Positions 54,913 through 64,000 of a stretch of DNA of 64,000 nt are shown piece after piece; position 1 is the stretch's first letter; each line of letters starts with the position of its first letter. Location: the NCBI RefSeq assembly GCF_014352855.1, contig NZ_CP060697.1, positions 868,001 to 932,000 of the forward strand, written 5' to 3'. The notes under the pieces were generated by a model. It was not told the DNA's origin, searched no databases, and saw nothing but the letters and a program-made list of their open reading frames with translations. The stretch is from Sphingomonas sabuli (GTDB taxonomy: Bacteria > Pseudomonadota > Alphaproteobacteria > Sphingomonadales > Sphingomonadaceae). The position numbers and the translations under genes were made by a program.

Positions 54913-54918
54913 CCTAGC

Positions 54919-56916
54919 CTATTTCTCGAACATCTCGCGCAACGCGTCGGCAATCTCGCGCAGCTTGCGCGTGCTCTCGCTCCAATCCTCCGGCAGCGGA
55001 CTTTGCCGACTGTCGTCCGCCGGCGCGTCGCGGCCGGGGCGGTTGCGATAGTTGGCCGGCAGCGGCGGTCCGCGCTGACCGTCGATCGCCAGCGCGGAGG
55101 CCATGAAGTTGCGCCAGATCTTGGCCGGGGCGGTGCCGCCGGTGACCTTGCCCAGCGAACTGTCGTCGTCGCGCCCGACCCAGACGCCGACGACGAGGTT
55201 GCCGGCAAAGCCGATGAATAACGCATCGCGGTTATCCTGCGTGGTCCCGGTCTTGCCAAAGGTCGGAACGCGCAAGGCCGCGCGCTTGCCGGTCCCGCTG
55301 TTGGTCGCCGCCCAAAGGAGATCGAGCATCGGCGCCCGCTCGCGGTTGGCGGCGAGCTCTCCGCCCGGCGCGAACATGCCGGCGAACCCGCTGGCCTGTG
55401 GCGGCGGTTCGAGCAGTCCGCGCGGCTCGATCGGATAGCGGCCATAATAGATGGCGGCGTAAGCGGCGGTCAGTTCGATCAGCCGTACCCCGCCGGTGCC
55501 CAATGCGAGGCTAGGCTTGTCGGGCAACGTGCTGGAAATGCCGAGGTCGCGGGCGGCGCGGATGACGTTGGCGCGGCCGACCCGTTCGGACAGGCGCACG
55601 GTGGCCGCGTTGCTGGACCGGGCAAAGGCCTCGCGCAGCGTCATCTTGCCACGATAGACGCCGTCGCTGTTGGCCGGCGTCCAGCCGCTGATCGTGATCG
55701 GCTCGTCCTCGATAATACTGTCCGGCGTCCAGCCGGCGCGCAGCGCGGCCAGATAAACGAATAGTTTGAAGGCCGATCCGGGCTGGCGCAGTGCCTGCGT
55801 CGACCGGTTGAACGGCGTGTCCTTGTAGCTTTTGCCGCCGACCATCGCGACCACGCGGCCGTCGGGCCGCATCGCCACCAGCGCGGCCTGTGCATCGCCA
55901 ATGCCGCCGCGGGTGACCGTGCGGACGGCAATCCGCTGCAGGTCCGAATCCAGCGTCGTCGGCACCCGCACCAGCCCGAATTCCGAAGCGAAACTGTCCT
56001 GCGCCTGCGGGACGACCCAATCGCTGAAATAGGTGCCGGACGGGATTTTTTCGGATTGGCGTACCGGCCGCGCCAGCTTGGCGTTGCGCGCGCGCTGCTC
56101 GGTGATCGCACCGGTCGACGCCATCGTCTTGAGAACGATCCGGCTGCGGTTCTGCGCTGCCTTGAGATGCTTGGTCGGCGCCAGCCGCGACGGCGCCTGC
56201 ACCAGCCCGGCAAGCATCGCCGATTGTGCCAGGTTCAGATTCTCGGGCTTGCGGTCGAAGTAATGATCGGACGCAGCGCGCAGGCCGTACACACCGTCGC
56301 CGAAGTAGACGCTCGACAGGTAGCGCGAGAGGATCTCATCCTTGGTCAGCCACGCTTCGAGCCAAAAGGCGATGATCACTTCCTGCGCCTTGCGCTTCAG
56401 GCTGCGGTCGGAAGACAGGAAGCTGGTTTTGGCGAGCTGTTGCGTGATCGTGCTGCCGCCTTCGCGAACGCCGCCGGCACGCAGATTGGCCATCATCGCG
56501 CGCCCGATCCCGCGCGGATCGACGCCCCAGTGGCGATAGAAGCGGCGGTCCTCGACCGAAACGAAGGCGGCGGTCGTCAGCTTGTCGAGCTTGGCTGCGT
56601 CGACCGGTGCTTCCTTGATCGCGCCGCGGCGGGCGATCGGGCGCCCTTCCTGCGACAGGAACAGCATGGCCGGGTCCGGCAGGGGCTCGAGCGCCCGCGA
56701 CAGGGGCGCGGTCAGGACCAGCCACAACAGGGTGAGAAAGAGGACGCCGAAGGTGACCAGCGCCGCGATCTTGCCCCGGCCCCATTGCTTCGGCCGCGTC
56801 GGCTCCTCGGCCTCCGGGCCCGGCGGTGTGGGCGGCGGCGGTTGGGGCGCGAACGGGTCCGGCAGTTCCTCGACGTTGACCCCGCCCCGCTTCCAGATTC
56901 CGTCGTAGTCGGCCAC
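54919..56916 (-). CDS. Class A penicillin-binding protein (transglycosylase/transpeptidase)
   Basis: This 665-aa protein has a cytoplasmic Pro-rich start, one membrane anchor (KIAALVTFGVLFLTLLWLVL), a GT51 domain (EDRRFYRHWGVDPRGIGRAM, GGSTITQQLAKTSFL) and a transpeptidase domain with SxxK in PGSAFKLFVYL, SxN in ARSSNAATVRL and KTG in FGKTGTTQDN. It polymerises and cross-links peptidoglycan. GTG 56916 has GAGG 5 bp upstream and is favoured over the TTG at 56940. Confidence 0.92.
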   Translation of the reverse strand: MADYDGIWKRGGVNVEELPDPFAPQPPPPTPPGPEAEEPTRPKQWGRGKIAALVTFGVLFLTLLWLVLTAPLSRALEPLPDPAMLFLSQEGRPIARRGAIKEAPVDAAKLDKLTTAAFVSVEDRRFYRHWGVDPRGIGRAMMANLRAGGVREGGSTITQQLAKTSFLSSDRSLKRKAQEVIIAFWLEAWLTKDEILSRYLSSVYFGDGVYGLRAASDHYFDRKPENLNLAQSAMLAGLVQAPSRLAPTKHLKAAQNRSRIVLKTMASTGAITEQRARNAKLARPVRQSEKIPSGTYFSDWVVPQAQDSFASEFGLVRVPTTLDSDLQRIAVRTVTRGGIGDAQAALVAMRPDGRVVAMVGGKSYKDTPFNRSTQALRQPGSAFKLFVYLAALRAGWTPDSIIEDEPITISGWTPANSDGVYRGKMTLREAFARSSNAATVRLSERVGRANVIRAARDLGISSTLPDKPSLALGTGGVRLIELTAAYAAIYYGRYPIEPRGLLEPPPQASGFAGMFAPGGELAANRERAPMLDLLWAATNSGTGKRAALRVPTFGKTGTTQDNRDALFIGFAGNLVVGVWVGRDDDSSLGKVTGGTAPAKIWRNFMASALAIDGQRGPPLPANYRNRPGRDAPADDSRQSPLPEDWSESTRKLREIADALREMFEK

Positions 56917-57020
56917 GGCCCTCGTCAAGCTTTTCGCCAAGTGAGTTACATCAGTAAAACAGTTGGCGGGTTATGGCCAGAGAGTTGCTGAACAGGCAAT
57001 TGCAATTAAGGTCGTCCGCA

Positions 57021-58499
57021 ATGCTCAATACCATCCGACGCCCCGCCCTTGCCGCCGCCCTCGCCGCGACGCTGGCAGTGCTGTCGGGATGCGACGGCAA
57101 GTCCGAAGGCGTGCCGCAGGTGATCGTCATCGGTGCGCAGCCGCGGCTGGCAGAGCCCGCCAAGGCGATGTCGGCGGGCGATTCGGTCCTGGCCGATTCC
57201 GTTGCGCAGGGCCTGGTGCGCTTCGACGCGCGGGGCCAAGTCGAGCCCGGGCTCGCGGAAACCTGGAACGTCAGCGACGACGGCCTGAGCTACATCTTCC
57301 GGCTCGCCAGCACCAAGTGGCCGGAAGGCCGGAAAGTCACCGCCGAGCAGGTGGCGCGCATGCTTCGCCGCAAGATAGCCAGCGGCAGCCGCAATCCGCT
57401 CAGGGACACGTTCGGCGCGGTCGACGAAATCGTTGCGATGACCGACCGCGTGCTGGAAATCCGCCTCGCCCAGCCGCGCCCGCATCTGCTGCAGCTTCTC
57501 GCCCAACCCGAAATGGGCCTGATCAACGATCAGCGCGGGACCGGGCCGTTCCTGCTCGACAGCGCGGGCAGCAAGGACGGGCGCTTGCGACTGGTGCGCG
57601 AGGTGCCGGTGCCTGACGAGGACGAGATGCGGCAGGAGCAATTACTGTTGTCCGGAGCGGCCGTGAAAGACGCGGTGGCAGCCTTCATCGATGGCGGCGT
57701 CGAGCTGGTCCTTGGCGGCACCTTCAACGACTTGCCGGTGGTGCAGGCGGAAAAGGTGCCGCGCGGCGCGCTTCGCTTCGATCCGGCCGCCGGCCTGTTC
57801 GGCCTGATGCCGGTGCGCGAGGGCGGTCTGGTCGACGATCCGCAGGTTCGGCAATTGCTCAGCCAGAGCATCGACCGGCAGGCGCTGATCGACGCATTGG
57901 CGGTGCCCGGCCTGCTGCCGCGATCCACCGTGCTGGAACCGGCGCTCGACACCGGCGCTGACCCGGTTGCCCCGGAATGGTCAGCGGTCCCACTGACGGA
58001 GCGCCAGGCGGGGCTGGTCGCGGCGGCGGCGCGGATGTTCGGCGCCGACGACAAGCCGACGCTGTACGTCGCCTTGCCGGACGGGCCGGGCGCCGACATC
58101 CTGTTCAATCGCCTGAAGCAGGACTGGGGCGCGCTGGGCATCGAGGTGCAGCGGGCCGAAAAAGGTGGGCGCGCGGATCTCACGCTGATCGACGAGGTCG
58201 CGCCGGCGACATCGGCCGCATGGTACCTGCGCCACTTCCGGTGCGATGTCGCTGTCGTGTGCGACGTGGAAATTGACGAGATGCTGGCGGCCGCGCGCAA
58301 TACCGCGGTGCTCGATCAGCGCAGCGCCCTGCTGACCGAAGCTTCGCGCAAGGTCGATGCGCAGCAACTGTTCATTCCCCTGGCGGCGCCCATCCGCTGG
58401 TCGCTGGTGTCGTCGCGCGTAACCGGCTTTGCCGGGAACCGCTTTGCCATCCATTCGCTAACGGGCCTGGAACAACCGTTGCTTCGAACAGGGCAGTGA
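57021..58499 (+). CDS. ABC-type peptide-binding lipoprotein (solute-binding protein family 5)
   Basis: This 492-aa protein has a lipoprotein signal ending LAVLSGC. The SBP_bac_5 pattern follows: VLADSVAQGLVRFDARGQVE, PGLAETWNVSDDGLSYIFRL (typical W-x-V-S-D-D-G-L), and VRQLLSQSIDRQALIDAL. Members bind oligopeptides or similar in the periplasm. No permease or ATPase genes are near, so it may serve transporters encoded elsewhere. ATG 56973 is an alternative start. The stop overlaps DUF4112. Confidence 0.85.
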   Translation: MLNTIRRPALAAALAATLAVLSGCDGKSEGVPQVIVIGAQPRLAEPAKAMSAGDSVLADSVAQGLVRFDARGQVEPGLAETWNVSDDGLSYIFRLASTKWPEGRKVTAEQVARMLRRKIASGSRNPLRDTFGAVDEIVAMTDRVLEIRLAQPRPHLLQLLAQPEMGLINDQRGTGPFLLDSAGSKDGRLRLVREVPVPDEDEMRQEQLLLSGAAVKDAVAAFIDGGVELVLGGTFNDLPVVQAEKVPRGALRFDPAAGLFGLMPVREGGLVDDPQVRQLLSQSIDRQALIDALAVPGLLPRSTVLEPALDTGADPVAPEWSAVPLTERQAGLVAAAARMFGADDKPTLYVALPDGPGADILFNRLKQDWGALGIEVQRAEKGGRADLTLIDEVAPATSAAWYLRHFRCDVAVVCDVEIDEMLAAARNTAVLDQRSALLTEASRKVDAQQLFIPLAAPIRWSLVSSRVTGFAGNRFAIHSLTGLEQPLLRTGQ

Positions 58500-58912
58500 T
58501 GGACGGCAGGACTGATCGCATTTCCGGCATGTTGGCCAACGACCCGGCGTCCGTCCGCGGGCGCGTCGAGGCGCTTGAGAAGGTGATGGAGCGGCTGGTG
58601 GTGGTACCCGGCATCAATCGCCCCGTCGGACTCGACGTGCTGCTGGATTTCGTGCCCGTGGTGGGACCGACCGCCGCCGCCGCCATCGGCGCCTACCTTG
58701 CCTGGGAAGCGCGCAACCTTGGCATGTCGAAATGGACGATGGCCCGCATGGGCGGCAACGTCGGGGTGGACTGGATGCTTGGCCTCATTCCGTTCGTCGG
58801 GGCGGTGCCGGACTTCTTCTTCCGCTCGAACACCCGCAACCTGCGGATGATCAAGCGCCACCTCGACAAGAAACACCCCCAAAGCGCCAAGATCGACGCG
58901 ACCCCGCTCTAG
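58499..58912 (+). CDS. DUF4112 membrane protein
   Basis: This 137-aa protein has the DUF4112 pattern: VEALEKVMERLVVVPGINRP, GLDVLLDFVPVVGPTAAAAI, MGGNVGVDWMLGLIPFVGAV and PDFFFRSNTRNLRMIKRHLD. Two hydrophobic stretches suggest a membrane hairpin. Function unknown. The ATG overlaps the stop of the upstream gene as TGATG. Confidence 0.85.
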   Translation: MDGRTDRISGMLANDPASVRGRVEALEKVMERLVVVPGINRPVGLDVLLDFVPVVGPTAAAAIGAYLAWEARNLGMSKWTMARMGGNVGVDWMLGLIPFVGAVPDFFFRSNTRNLRMIKRHLDKKHPQSAKIDATPL

Positions 58913-58915
58913 GCG

Positions 58916-61000
58916 TCAGCGAGCGAGTTCCGTCTTCAGGAACGCCCATTCGAGAGCGGCGCGCTTGGCGTCTTCGGCACGGTCCGCGCCGACCGAATGC
59001 CCGCCTTCCAAGAACTCGTGATAATAGACCGCATTGCCCAGGGCTTTCAGCCGCGCGGTCATCTTGCGGGCATGACCCGGATGCACGCGGTCGTCCTCGG
59101 TCGACAGGTAAACGAACATCGGCGGATAGCGGACGCCGGACCGGACCTGCTGATAGGGTGAATAAGCGCCGAGGAATGCCCAGTCCGTCGGCTTGTCGGG
59201 GTCGCCATATTCGTCGATCCACGACGCGCCCGCCGACAGATGCGAATAGCGCTTCATGTCGAACAGCGGAGAGCCGGCGATAACCGCGGAGTAGAGCTCT
59301 GGATGCTGAGTCATCGCCGCGCCGACCAGCACTCCGCCGTTGGACCGGCCGGAGATGGCGACGCCCTCGGGTCGGGCGACGCCGGTCGCGATAAGGTCGC
59401 GGGCCACCGCCTCCAGATCGTCGAAAGAGTTCTGCCGCTTCTCGCGCAGTGCATCCTTGTGCCACGCCGGGCCATATTCGCCGCCGCCGCGGATATTGGC
59501 GAGAACGAACGCGTCGCCATCTTCCACGAGGAACAGGCCGAGCGGTCCCGACCGATAGGGTTGCGACGTCAGGTACGTGGGCGTCTGCGCGGCGCGAAAG
59601 CCGCCATAGGCGTGGATCAGCGCATTGGCCGGCGCCGCTGCGCCTTTCTTGCGGACGAGGAAGTACGGGACCTTCGTGCCGTCCTGCGACGCCGCGAACT
59701 TCTGCTCCACGGAGAAGCGCGACGCATCGAACTGCGCCGGCAGCGATTGCACGCGCTCGATTGACTTGCCGGTCACGGCCAGCAGCGACGTGGGCTCGAG
59801 CATGCCTTCGACGGTGGCGAACGCCATGTCCTGCGAATCCGCCGTGCCGACGATGTGGATCGTGCTGTTGGCAGCAAGCGGCATGGCGACGGTCGTCCAG
59901 CTGCCGTTCGCCTGATGGCGCAGCGCGAATAGTTTGCCCGACACGTCGTCCAGCGCCTTCACCCACAGCACATCGTCGCTGGCTGTGACTTCCTCGATCG
60001 ATTGGGAAGCGGATGGCGCCATCACCAGCGTCGCGGCCGGTTTCGACCCGGCAAGCATGGCCGGCAGGTCGAAGGCGACCAGCGAGCCGGGCGCGAACTC
60101 GCCCAGCGGATCGACCAACCGGACGATGGCCTGTCCGTCGATGACCGTTTCCAATTCGCTCGTGTCGGGAATCGGCAGTTCTACCAGCTTGCCGTCAGCA
60201 CCGAACAGCGAAAGGCGGCTGGCGTAAAATCCGGTGCCGCGGCGGACGCCGACATAACGGGCGGTCTCATCCGTCACTGCGAAGGGGTCGACGGAGATAT
60301 CCTCCTTGGCACCTTCCGCAACCACGGTGGCCGCGCTCCACGGCGTGCCGCGCTTCCACATCTTGACCACCCGCGGATAGCCCGACCGCGTGCTGCTTGC
60401 TTCGTCCTCGACCGCCGCGACCAGCAGGGTGTCGCGGTCGAGCCAGGTGGCGCTGTTCTTGCCCAGAGGAACAGTGAACCCGTCATCGACAAAGCTGCCG
60501 CTGGGCAAGTCGAATTCGCGAATGACGTCGGCATCGCCGCCGCCCGGGCTGAGCGAAACCAGGCAACGCCGGTTTTCGGGGGGCAGGCAGTTGGCGCCGT
60601 GCCACACCCAGCTTTTGCCCTCCGCCTTGCCGAGCGCATCAACGTCGATCAGCACGCGCCATTCCGGCTTGCCCGCGACAAAGGCCGCGATCGGCGAGAC
60701 GCGCCACAGGCCGCGTTTGTGGTCCGCGTCGACCCAGTGATTGGTGACCATGTCACCAAGCACGGCGCCGGGCATCGCGATCTGTTGCGGATCGTTAAGC
60801 AGGGCGAGTGCACGCTTGCGCCGTTGCTCGTATCCCGGAACGCGGGTGAGCGCGGCTTCGGCCTCGCTGTTCCACGTCTTGACCTGCGCCAGCGGTCGCG
60901 CGCCCTGCACATCCTCCAGCCAAAGATATGGATCGCCGCTTTGCGCGGCGGCGGCAGACGCAGTCACGACCGCCGCGGCGGCCAGGGCAAGTTTACGCAA
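58916..61000 (-). CDS. Prolyl-oligopeptidase-family (S9) serine peptidase, exported
   Basis: This 694-aa protein starts at TTG 61000, chosen because GGGAGGAAG lies 5-6 bp upstream and the next residues form a signal peptide (RKLALAAAAVVTASAAAA). The longer open frame upstream is not needed. After DPYLWLEDVQGARPLAQVKT the beta-propeller follows, then the alpha/beta-hydrolase domain with the nucleophile ISGRSNGGVLVGAAM, the Asp in STEDDRVHPGHARKM and the His in FLEGGHSVGAD. It cleaves short proline-containing or similar peptides in the periplasm. Confidence 0.9.
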   Translation of the reverse strand: MRKLALAAAAVVTASAAAAQSGDPYLWLEDVQGARPLAQVKTWNSEAEAALTRVPGYEQRRKRALALLNDPQQIAMPGAVLGDMVTNHWVDADHKRGLWRVSPIAAFVAGKPEWRVLIDVDALGKAEGKSWVWHGANCLPPENRRCLVSLSPGGGDADVIREFDLPSGSFVDDGFTVPLGKNSATWLDRDTLLVAAVEDEASSTRSGYPRVVKMWKRGTPWSAATVVAEGAKEDISVDPFAVTDETARYVGVRRGTGFYASRLSLFGADGKLVELPIPDTSELETVIDGQAIVRLVDPLGEFAPGSLVAFDLPAMLAGSKPAATLVMAPSASQSIEEVTASDDVLWVKALDDVSGKLFALRHQANGSWTTVAMPLAANSTIHIVGTADSQDMAFATVEGMLEPTSLLAVTGKSIERVQSLPAQFDASRFSVEQKFAASQDGTKVPYFLVRKKGAAAPANALIHAYGGFRAAQTPTYLTSQPYRSGPLGLFLVEDGDAFVLANIRGGGEYGPAWHKDALREKRQNSFDDLEAVARDLIATGVARPEGVAISGRSNGGVLVGAAMTQHPELYSAVIAGSPLFDMKRYSHLSAGASWIDEYGDPDKPTDWAFLGAYSPYQQVRSGVRYPPMFVYLSTEDDRVHPGHARKMTARLKALGNAVYYHEFLEGGHSVGADRAEDAKRAALEWAFLKTELAR

Positions 61001-61081
61001 CGTTCTTCCTCCCGGGATGTGCGGCCACCGTGCCGCCGCCGCGGGCGTTGCGCAAGGCGGGGCGGGCGCTAGTCTCCGTAC

Positions 61082-62827
61082 ATGACCTTCCGCTTCCTTG
61101 CCGCCGCCGCGCTGGCTGTCGCCGCCCTCCCCGCAATTGCTGTCGCGCAGGCGCCCGCGACCGCGCCCACCGCCGCCGATGCCAAGCTGAAAGCGATCTA
61201 CGACGGTTATGCGACGTGGAATGGGCAGCAAACCGGCTATTTCGAAGACCCGGAGGGCGAAAGTCAGCCGTCAGATTTCCTGCCCCGCGTCGATCCGGCA
61301 TCCCAATTGCGGCGCGCCGAGTACCTTCGCGACGTGCTGGCGCAGGTCAAGGCCATCCCGGCCGGTCAATTGTCCGCAGAGGAGCGCGACAACGCCGCGA
61401 TCCTGACCACGATCGTCGAAGCCGAACTGGCCAACGCCCGCTTTCGCGAGTGGGAGATGCCGGTCAACAGCGACAGCAATTTCTGGACCTATCTCGATAC
61501 CGGCACCCCGTTGCGCGATGCCGAGGCCTATCGCCGCTACATCGGCCGGATGCGCGACATCCCGCGCTACTTCGGCGAGCAGGTGGTGAACATGCGCGAA
61601 GGCCTGCGGCGCGGGCTGACGCCGCCGGCGATAACCCTTGCCGGCCGCGACGGGTCGATCGAATCCTTTACGAAGGCGGGTGAGGCCAACGCCTTTTACG
61701 GCGCCTTCAAGGACATGCCGTCGACCATAACGGCGGACGAACAGGCGCGGCTGCGCGCGGAAGGCCTGGCGGCGATCAAGCAGGCAGTCGTGCCCGCCTA
61801 TCAGAAGCTGCTGGTCTTTTATCGCGGCACCTACCTGCCCGGCGCGCGAAAGACCGTGTCGGCGCGCGACCTGCCCGACGGCGATGCCTATTACCGGTCC
61901 GAAATTCGCGAATATACGACCACCGACCTCACTCCGGAGGAGATCCACAAGATCGGGCTGGGCGAGGTGGCGCGGCTGGAACGCGCGATGCAACAGACCA
62001 TGCGCGACGCCGGCTTCAAGGGCAGCCTGGCGGAATTCCTGACGTTCCTGAAGACCGATCCGCAATTCATCGCCCGGACGCCCGACGAGTTGCTTGGCGT
62101 GTCATCTTATGTCGCCAAGCGCGTCGACGGAAAGCTCGGCGACTATTTCGGACTGCTGCCGCGCCGGCGTTTCACCATCATTCCGGTGCCCGAAGCGCTG
62201 GCGCCCTTTTACACCGCCGGGCGCGGCGGGCTCGAAAGCTGCCAGATGAACACGTACAATCTGCCCGTCCGGCAACTGTACAACATTCCTGCCCTGACGC
62301 TGCACGAATGCGCGCCCGGGCACAGCTTCCAGGCAGCGCTGTCGGTCGAGGGCAAGGCCCTCCCCGCCTTTCGCCGCAACCTCTATTTCTCCGGCTATGG
62401 CGAAGGCTGGGGGCTGTATGTCGAATGGCTCGGCAATCTGATGGGCATTTACCGCACGCCTTATGAAAAGTTCGGTCAGCAAAGCTACGAGATGTGGCGT
62501 GCCGCGCGGCTGGTGATCGACACCGGCATTCACCGCTATGGCTGGTCGCGCGCGCAGGCGATCGACTATCTCGCCTCCCACACCGCGCTGTCCCAGCACG
62601 AGGTCGAGACCGAGGTCGACCGCTACATCAGCTGGCCCGGCCAAGCCCTGGCCTACAAGCTTGGGGAACTGACCATCCGGCGGCTGCGCAGTGAAGCCGA
62701 GACCGCGCTTGGCCCCAGGTTCGACCAGCGCAAGTTTCACGACCTGATCCTGGCGCTCGGCGCGGTGCCGTTGCCGGTGCTGGAAAGCCGCGTCCGTGCC
62801 TATATCGCGGAAGCCCGGAAGGCCTAG
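61082..62827 (+). CDS. DUF885 metallopeptidase-like protein, exported (second copy in the window)
   Basis: This 581-aa protein has a signal peptide (LAAAALAVAALPAIAVAQ). The DUF885 motifs are LTLHECAPGHSFQAALSVEG (HExxPGH) and FSGYGEGWGLYVEWLGNLMG (Glu ligand), like those at 41760-41900 in the first copy. It differs in lacking a lipobox and in the first third. It diverges from the S9 peptidase and shares CTAG with convergent nadA at its stop. Confidence 0.87.
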   Translation: MTFRFLAAAALAVAALPAIAVAQAPATAPTAADAKLKAIYDGYATWNGQQTGYFEDPEGESQPSDFLPRVDPASQLRRAEYLRDVLAQVKAIPAGQLSAEERDNAAILTTIVEAELANARFREWEMPVNSDSNFWTYLDTGTPLRDAEAYRRYIGRMRDIPRYFGEQVVNMREGLRRGLTPPAITLAGRDGSIESFTKAGEANAFYGAFKDMPSTITADEQARLRAEGLAAIKQAVVPAYQKLLVFYRGTYLPGARKTVSARDLPDGDAYYRSEIREYTTTDLTPEEIHKIGLGEVARLERAMQQTMRDAGFKGSLAEFLTFLKTDPQFIARTPDELLGVSSYVAKRVDGKLGDYFGLLPRRRFTIIPVPEALAPFYTAGRGGLESCQMNTYNLPVRQLYNIPALTLHECAPGHSFQAALSVEGKALPAFRRNLYFSGYGEGWGLYVEWLGNLMGIYRTPYEKFGQQSYEMWRAARLVIDTGIHRYGWSRAQAIDYLASHTALSQHEVETEVDRYISWPGQALAYKLGELTIRRLRSEAETALGPRFDQRKFHDLILALGAVPLPVLESRVRAYIAEARKA

Positions 62828-63900
62828 TCTCCGCTGATCTTCGGATCGATGTCGCCGGGCGCAACGCCACCGTCGGCATCTTCCTCGATCGCGTCGGCCG
62901 GATCGCTGCGCAGCACGGGCTTGCCGACGTCGCCCTTGCCGACGGTGCTGCCAGCCATTTCGAGCATCCGTTCGAGCGGTACGCGCGCGGCGTCCATCAA
63001 GTCGGGAGCCAGCTCGATCTGCGGCTGAAGGTCGCGCAGGCTGACGTAGAGCTTCTCCAGCGTGTTGAGCGCCATGTACGGGCACATGTTGCAATTGCAG
63101 TTCCCGTCACCGCCCGGGACCCCGATGAAGGTCTTGTCCGGGCGCGCCTTTTCCATCTGGTGGATGATGTGCGGTTCGGTCGCGACCAGCACGATATCGC
63201 TGTCCGTCTCCGAACAGAATTTGAGGATCGAGCTGGTGGAGCCGACATGGTCGGCGTGATCGATGATGTGCGGCGGACATTCGGGATGCGCCGCCACCGG
63301 CGCTCCGGGATATTCGGCCTTGAGCTTCAGCAACTCGGTCTCGCTGAAGGCCTGGTGGACGATGCAGATGCCGGGCCACAGCAGCATGTCGCGGTCGAAC
63401 TTGCGCGCGAGATAGCCGCCAAGGTGCCGGTCGGGGCCGAAGATGATCTTTTGATTCTTCGGAATCTGGTCGAGGATGGTTTCCGCCGACGACGAGGTGA
63501 CGATGATGTCGCTGAGCGCCTTCACCGCCGCCGAGCAGTTGATGTAGGTCAGCGCGATATGGTCCGGATGGGCCTCGCGGAAGGCTTTGAACTGGTCGGG
63601 CGGGCAACTGTCTTCCAATGAGCAACCGGCATCCATGTCGGGCAGGATCACCGTCTTTTCCGGCGACAGGATCTTGGCCGTTTCCGCCATGAACCGAACC
63701 CCGCAAAAGGCGATCACGTCGGCGTCGGTCGCGGCCGCCTTGCGCGACAAATCGAGGCTGTCGCCGACGAAATCGGCCAGGTCCTGAATTTCCGGCTTCT
63801 GATAATAATGGGCGAGGATGACGGCGTTGCGCTCCTCCTTCAGACGCTGGATTTCCGCCAGCAGGTCGACACCCTTCAGGCTGATCGGTTGGTTTGTCAT
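62824..63900 (-). CDS. nadA: Quinolinate synthase
   Basis: This 358-aa protein makes quinolinate from iminoaspartate and dihydroxyacetone phosphate in NAD synthesis. It shows AVILAHYYQKPEIQDLADFV, FCGVRFMAETAKILSPEKTV and GDGNCNCNMCPYMALN, whose Cys residues (with others in the protein) bind the [4Fe-4S] cluster. It starts with ATG 63900, overlapping the stop of the upstream partial gene as ATGA. Confidence 0.96.
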   Translation of the reverse strand: MTNQPISLKGVDLLAEIQRLKEERNAVILAHYYQKPEIQDLADFVGDSLDLSRKAAATDADVIAFCGVRFMAETAKILSPEKTVILPDMDAGCSLEDSCPPDQFKAFREAHPDHIALTYINCSAAVKALSDIIVTSSSAETILDQIPKNQKIIFGPDRHLGGYLARKFDRDMLLWPGICIVHQAFSETELLKLKAEYPGAPVAAHPECPPHIIDHADHVGSTSSILKFCSETDSDIVLVATEPHIIHQMEKARPDKTFIGVPGGDGNCNCNMCPYMALNTLEKLYVSLRDLQPQIELAPDLMDAARVPLERMLEMAGSTVGKGDVGKPVLRSDPADAIEEDADGGVAPGDIDPKISGD

Positions 63901-64000
63901 TTGGCCCCTTCGGCGGCGCGGCGGCGCTGCGCTTCCTTGATCGCGTCTTCATAGGACGTGGACACGTCCCAGCGGCTTGGATCGTTCGAGTCTTCCGAAG
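63897..64000 (-). CDS. Unidentified protein, C-terminal fragment (cut by window edge)
   Basis: Only the last ~33 codons are in the window, including SEDSNDPSRWDVSTSYEDAI and a basic end QRRRAAEGAK. They precede nadA with a 4-bp overlap, so the gene is probably in the same transcript. The fragment is too short to assign a family. Confidence 0.6.
   Translation of the reverse strand, partial: SEDSNDPSRWDVSTSYEDAIKEAQRRRAAEGAK

Noticed and set aside
53826..54917. Second long frame on the same strand within the PAP2 gene
   Set aside because: It follows the AUR1-like frame at another phase and lacks membrane helices and motifs.

Overview
The window is about 66% GC and gene-dense. Gene families and order point to an alphaproteobacterium of the Sphingomonadaceae: carB-carA / yqeY-dnaG-rpoD, lptD-surA-pdxA-rsmA opposite pepA-holC, and purN-purM / DUF2066-hda / rnd-aspS. 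An E1-beta subunit carrying its own lipoyl domain and an AUR1-like PAP2 protein fit the same group. No rRNA, tRNA, CRISPR array, prophage or classical insertion sequence is visible.

Left part (1-18 kb). pdhA and pdhB (cut by the left edge) enclose a small NTF2-like gene. Then come ftsB, eno, four small membrane-stress genes, a DUF4170 gene, a rhomboid protease, greA and the carB-lipoprotein-carA operon. Diverging from carA is yqeY-(GIY-YIG)-dnaG-rpoD. The GIY-YIG nuclease gene sits inside this normally conserved series and is associated with a palindromic repeat. Two full copies have the same layout (28-bp arm, 27-bp spacer, 28-bp inverted arm; 83 bp). One lies in frame inside carA and the other forms the C-terminus of the GIY-YIG protein. 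A solitary arm precedes the GIY-YIG gene and a decayed arm lies at 18.1 kb. The layout resembles REPIN/RAYT systems, but with a GIY-YIG nuclease in place of the RAYT transposase. I rate this the most interesting feature of the window.

Accessory segment (17.8-21.2 kb). A 128-bp tandem duplication with hairpins follows rpoD. After a TonB-like gene comes an AT-rich island with a broken PD-(D/E)XK-type gene (frameshift plus an internal TGA), then a hairpin array sharing a stem with the rpoD-proximal repeat. Next is a secreted coiled-coil protein preceded by a BlaI/MecI-like operator.

Central part (21-46 kb). This holds small stress and membrane genes, rsmB, a TPR protein, and the outer-membrane/rRNA-modification operon (rsmA, pdxA, surA, lptD) opposite pepA-holC. 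guaB follows, then a five-gene minus-strand operon (CitE-like lyase, NUDIX, N-formylglutamate amidohydrolase-like, DUF1704/QEGLA metallopeptidase, GshB-like ATP-grasp). This operon looks like a peptide-processing or peptide-making pathway with no assigned product. SPFH-NfeD, a DUF885 lipoprotein, a beta/gamma-crystallin-like protein, an MFS exporter and aspS complete the block.

Right part (46-64 kb). rnd, hda, DUF2066, purM-purN, a cardiolipin synthase, a VOC protein, ndk, a 54-aa Flp pilin, the AUR1-like PAP2 protein, a class A PBP, an orphan peptide-binding lipoprotein with DUF4112, an S9 peptidase, a second DUF885 peptidase and nadA, then a cut-off small ORF at the right edge. Five convergent gene pairs in the window end on the same shared CTAG.
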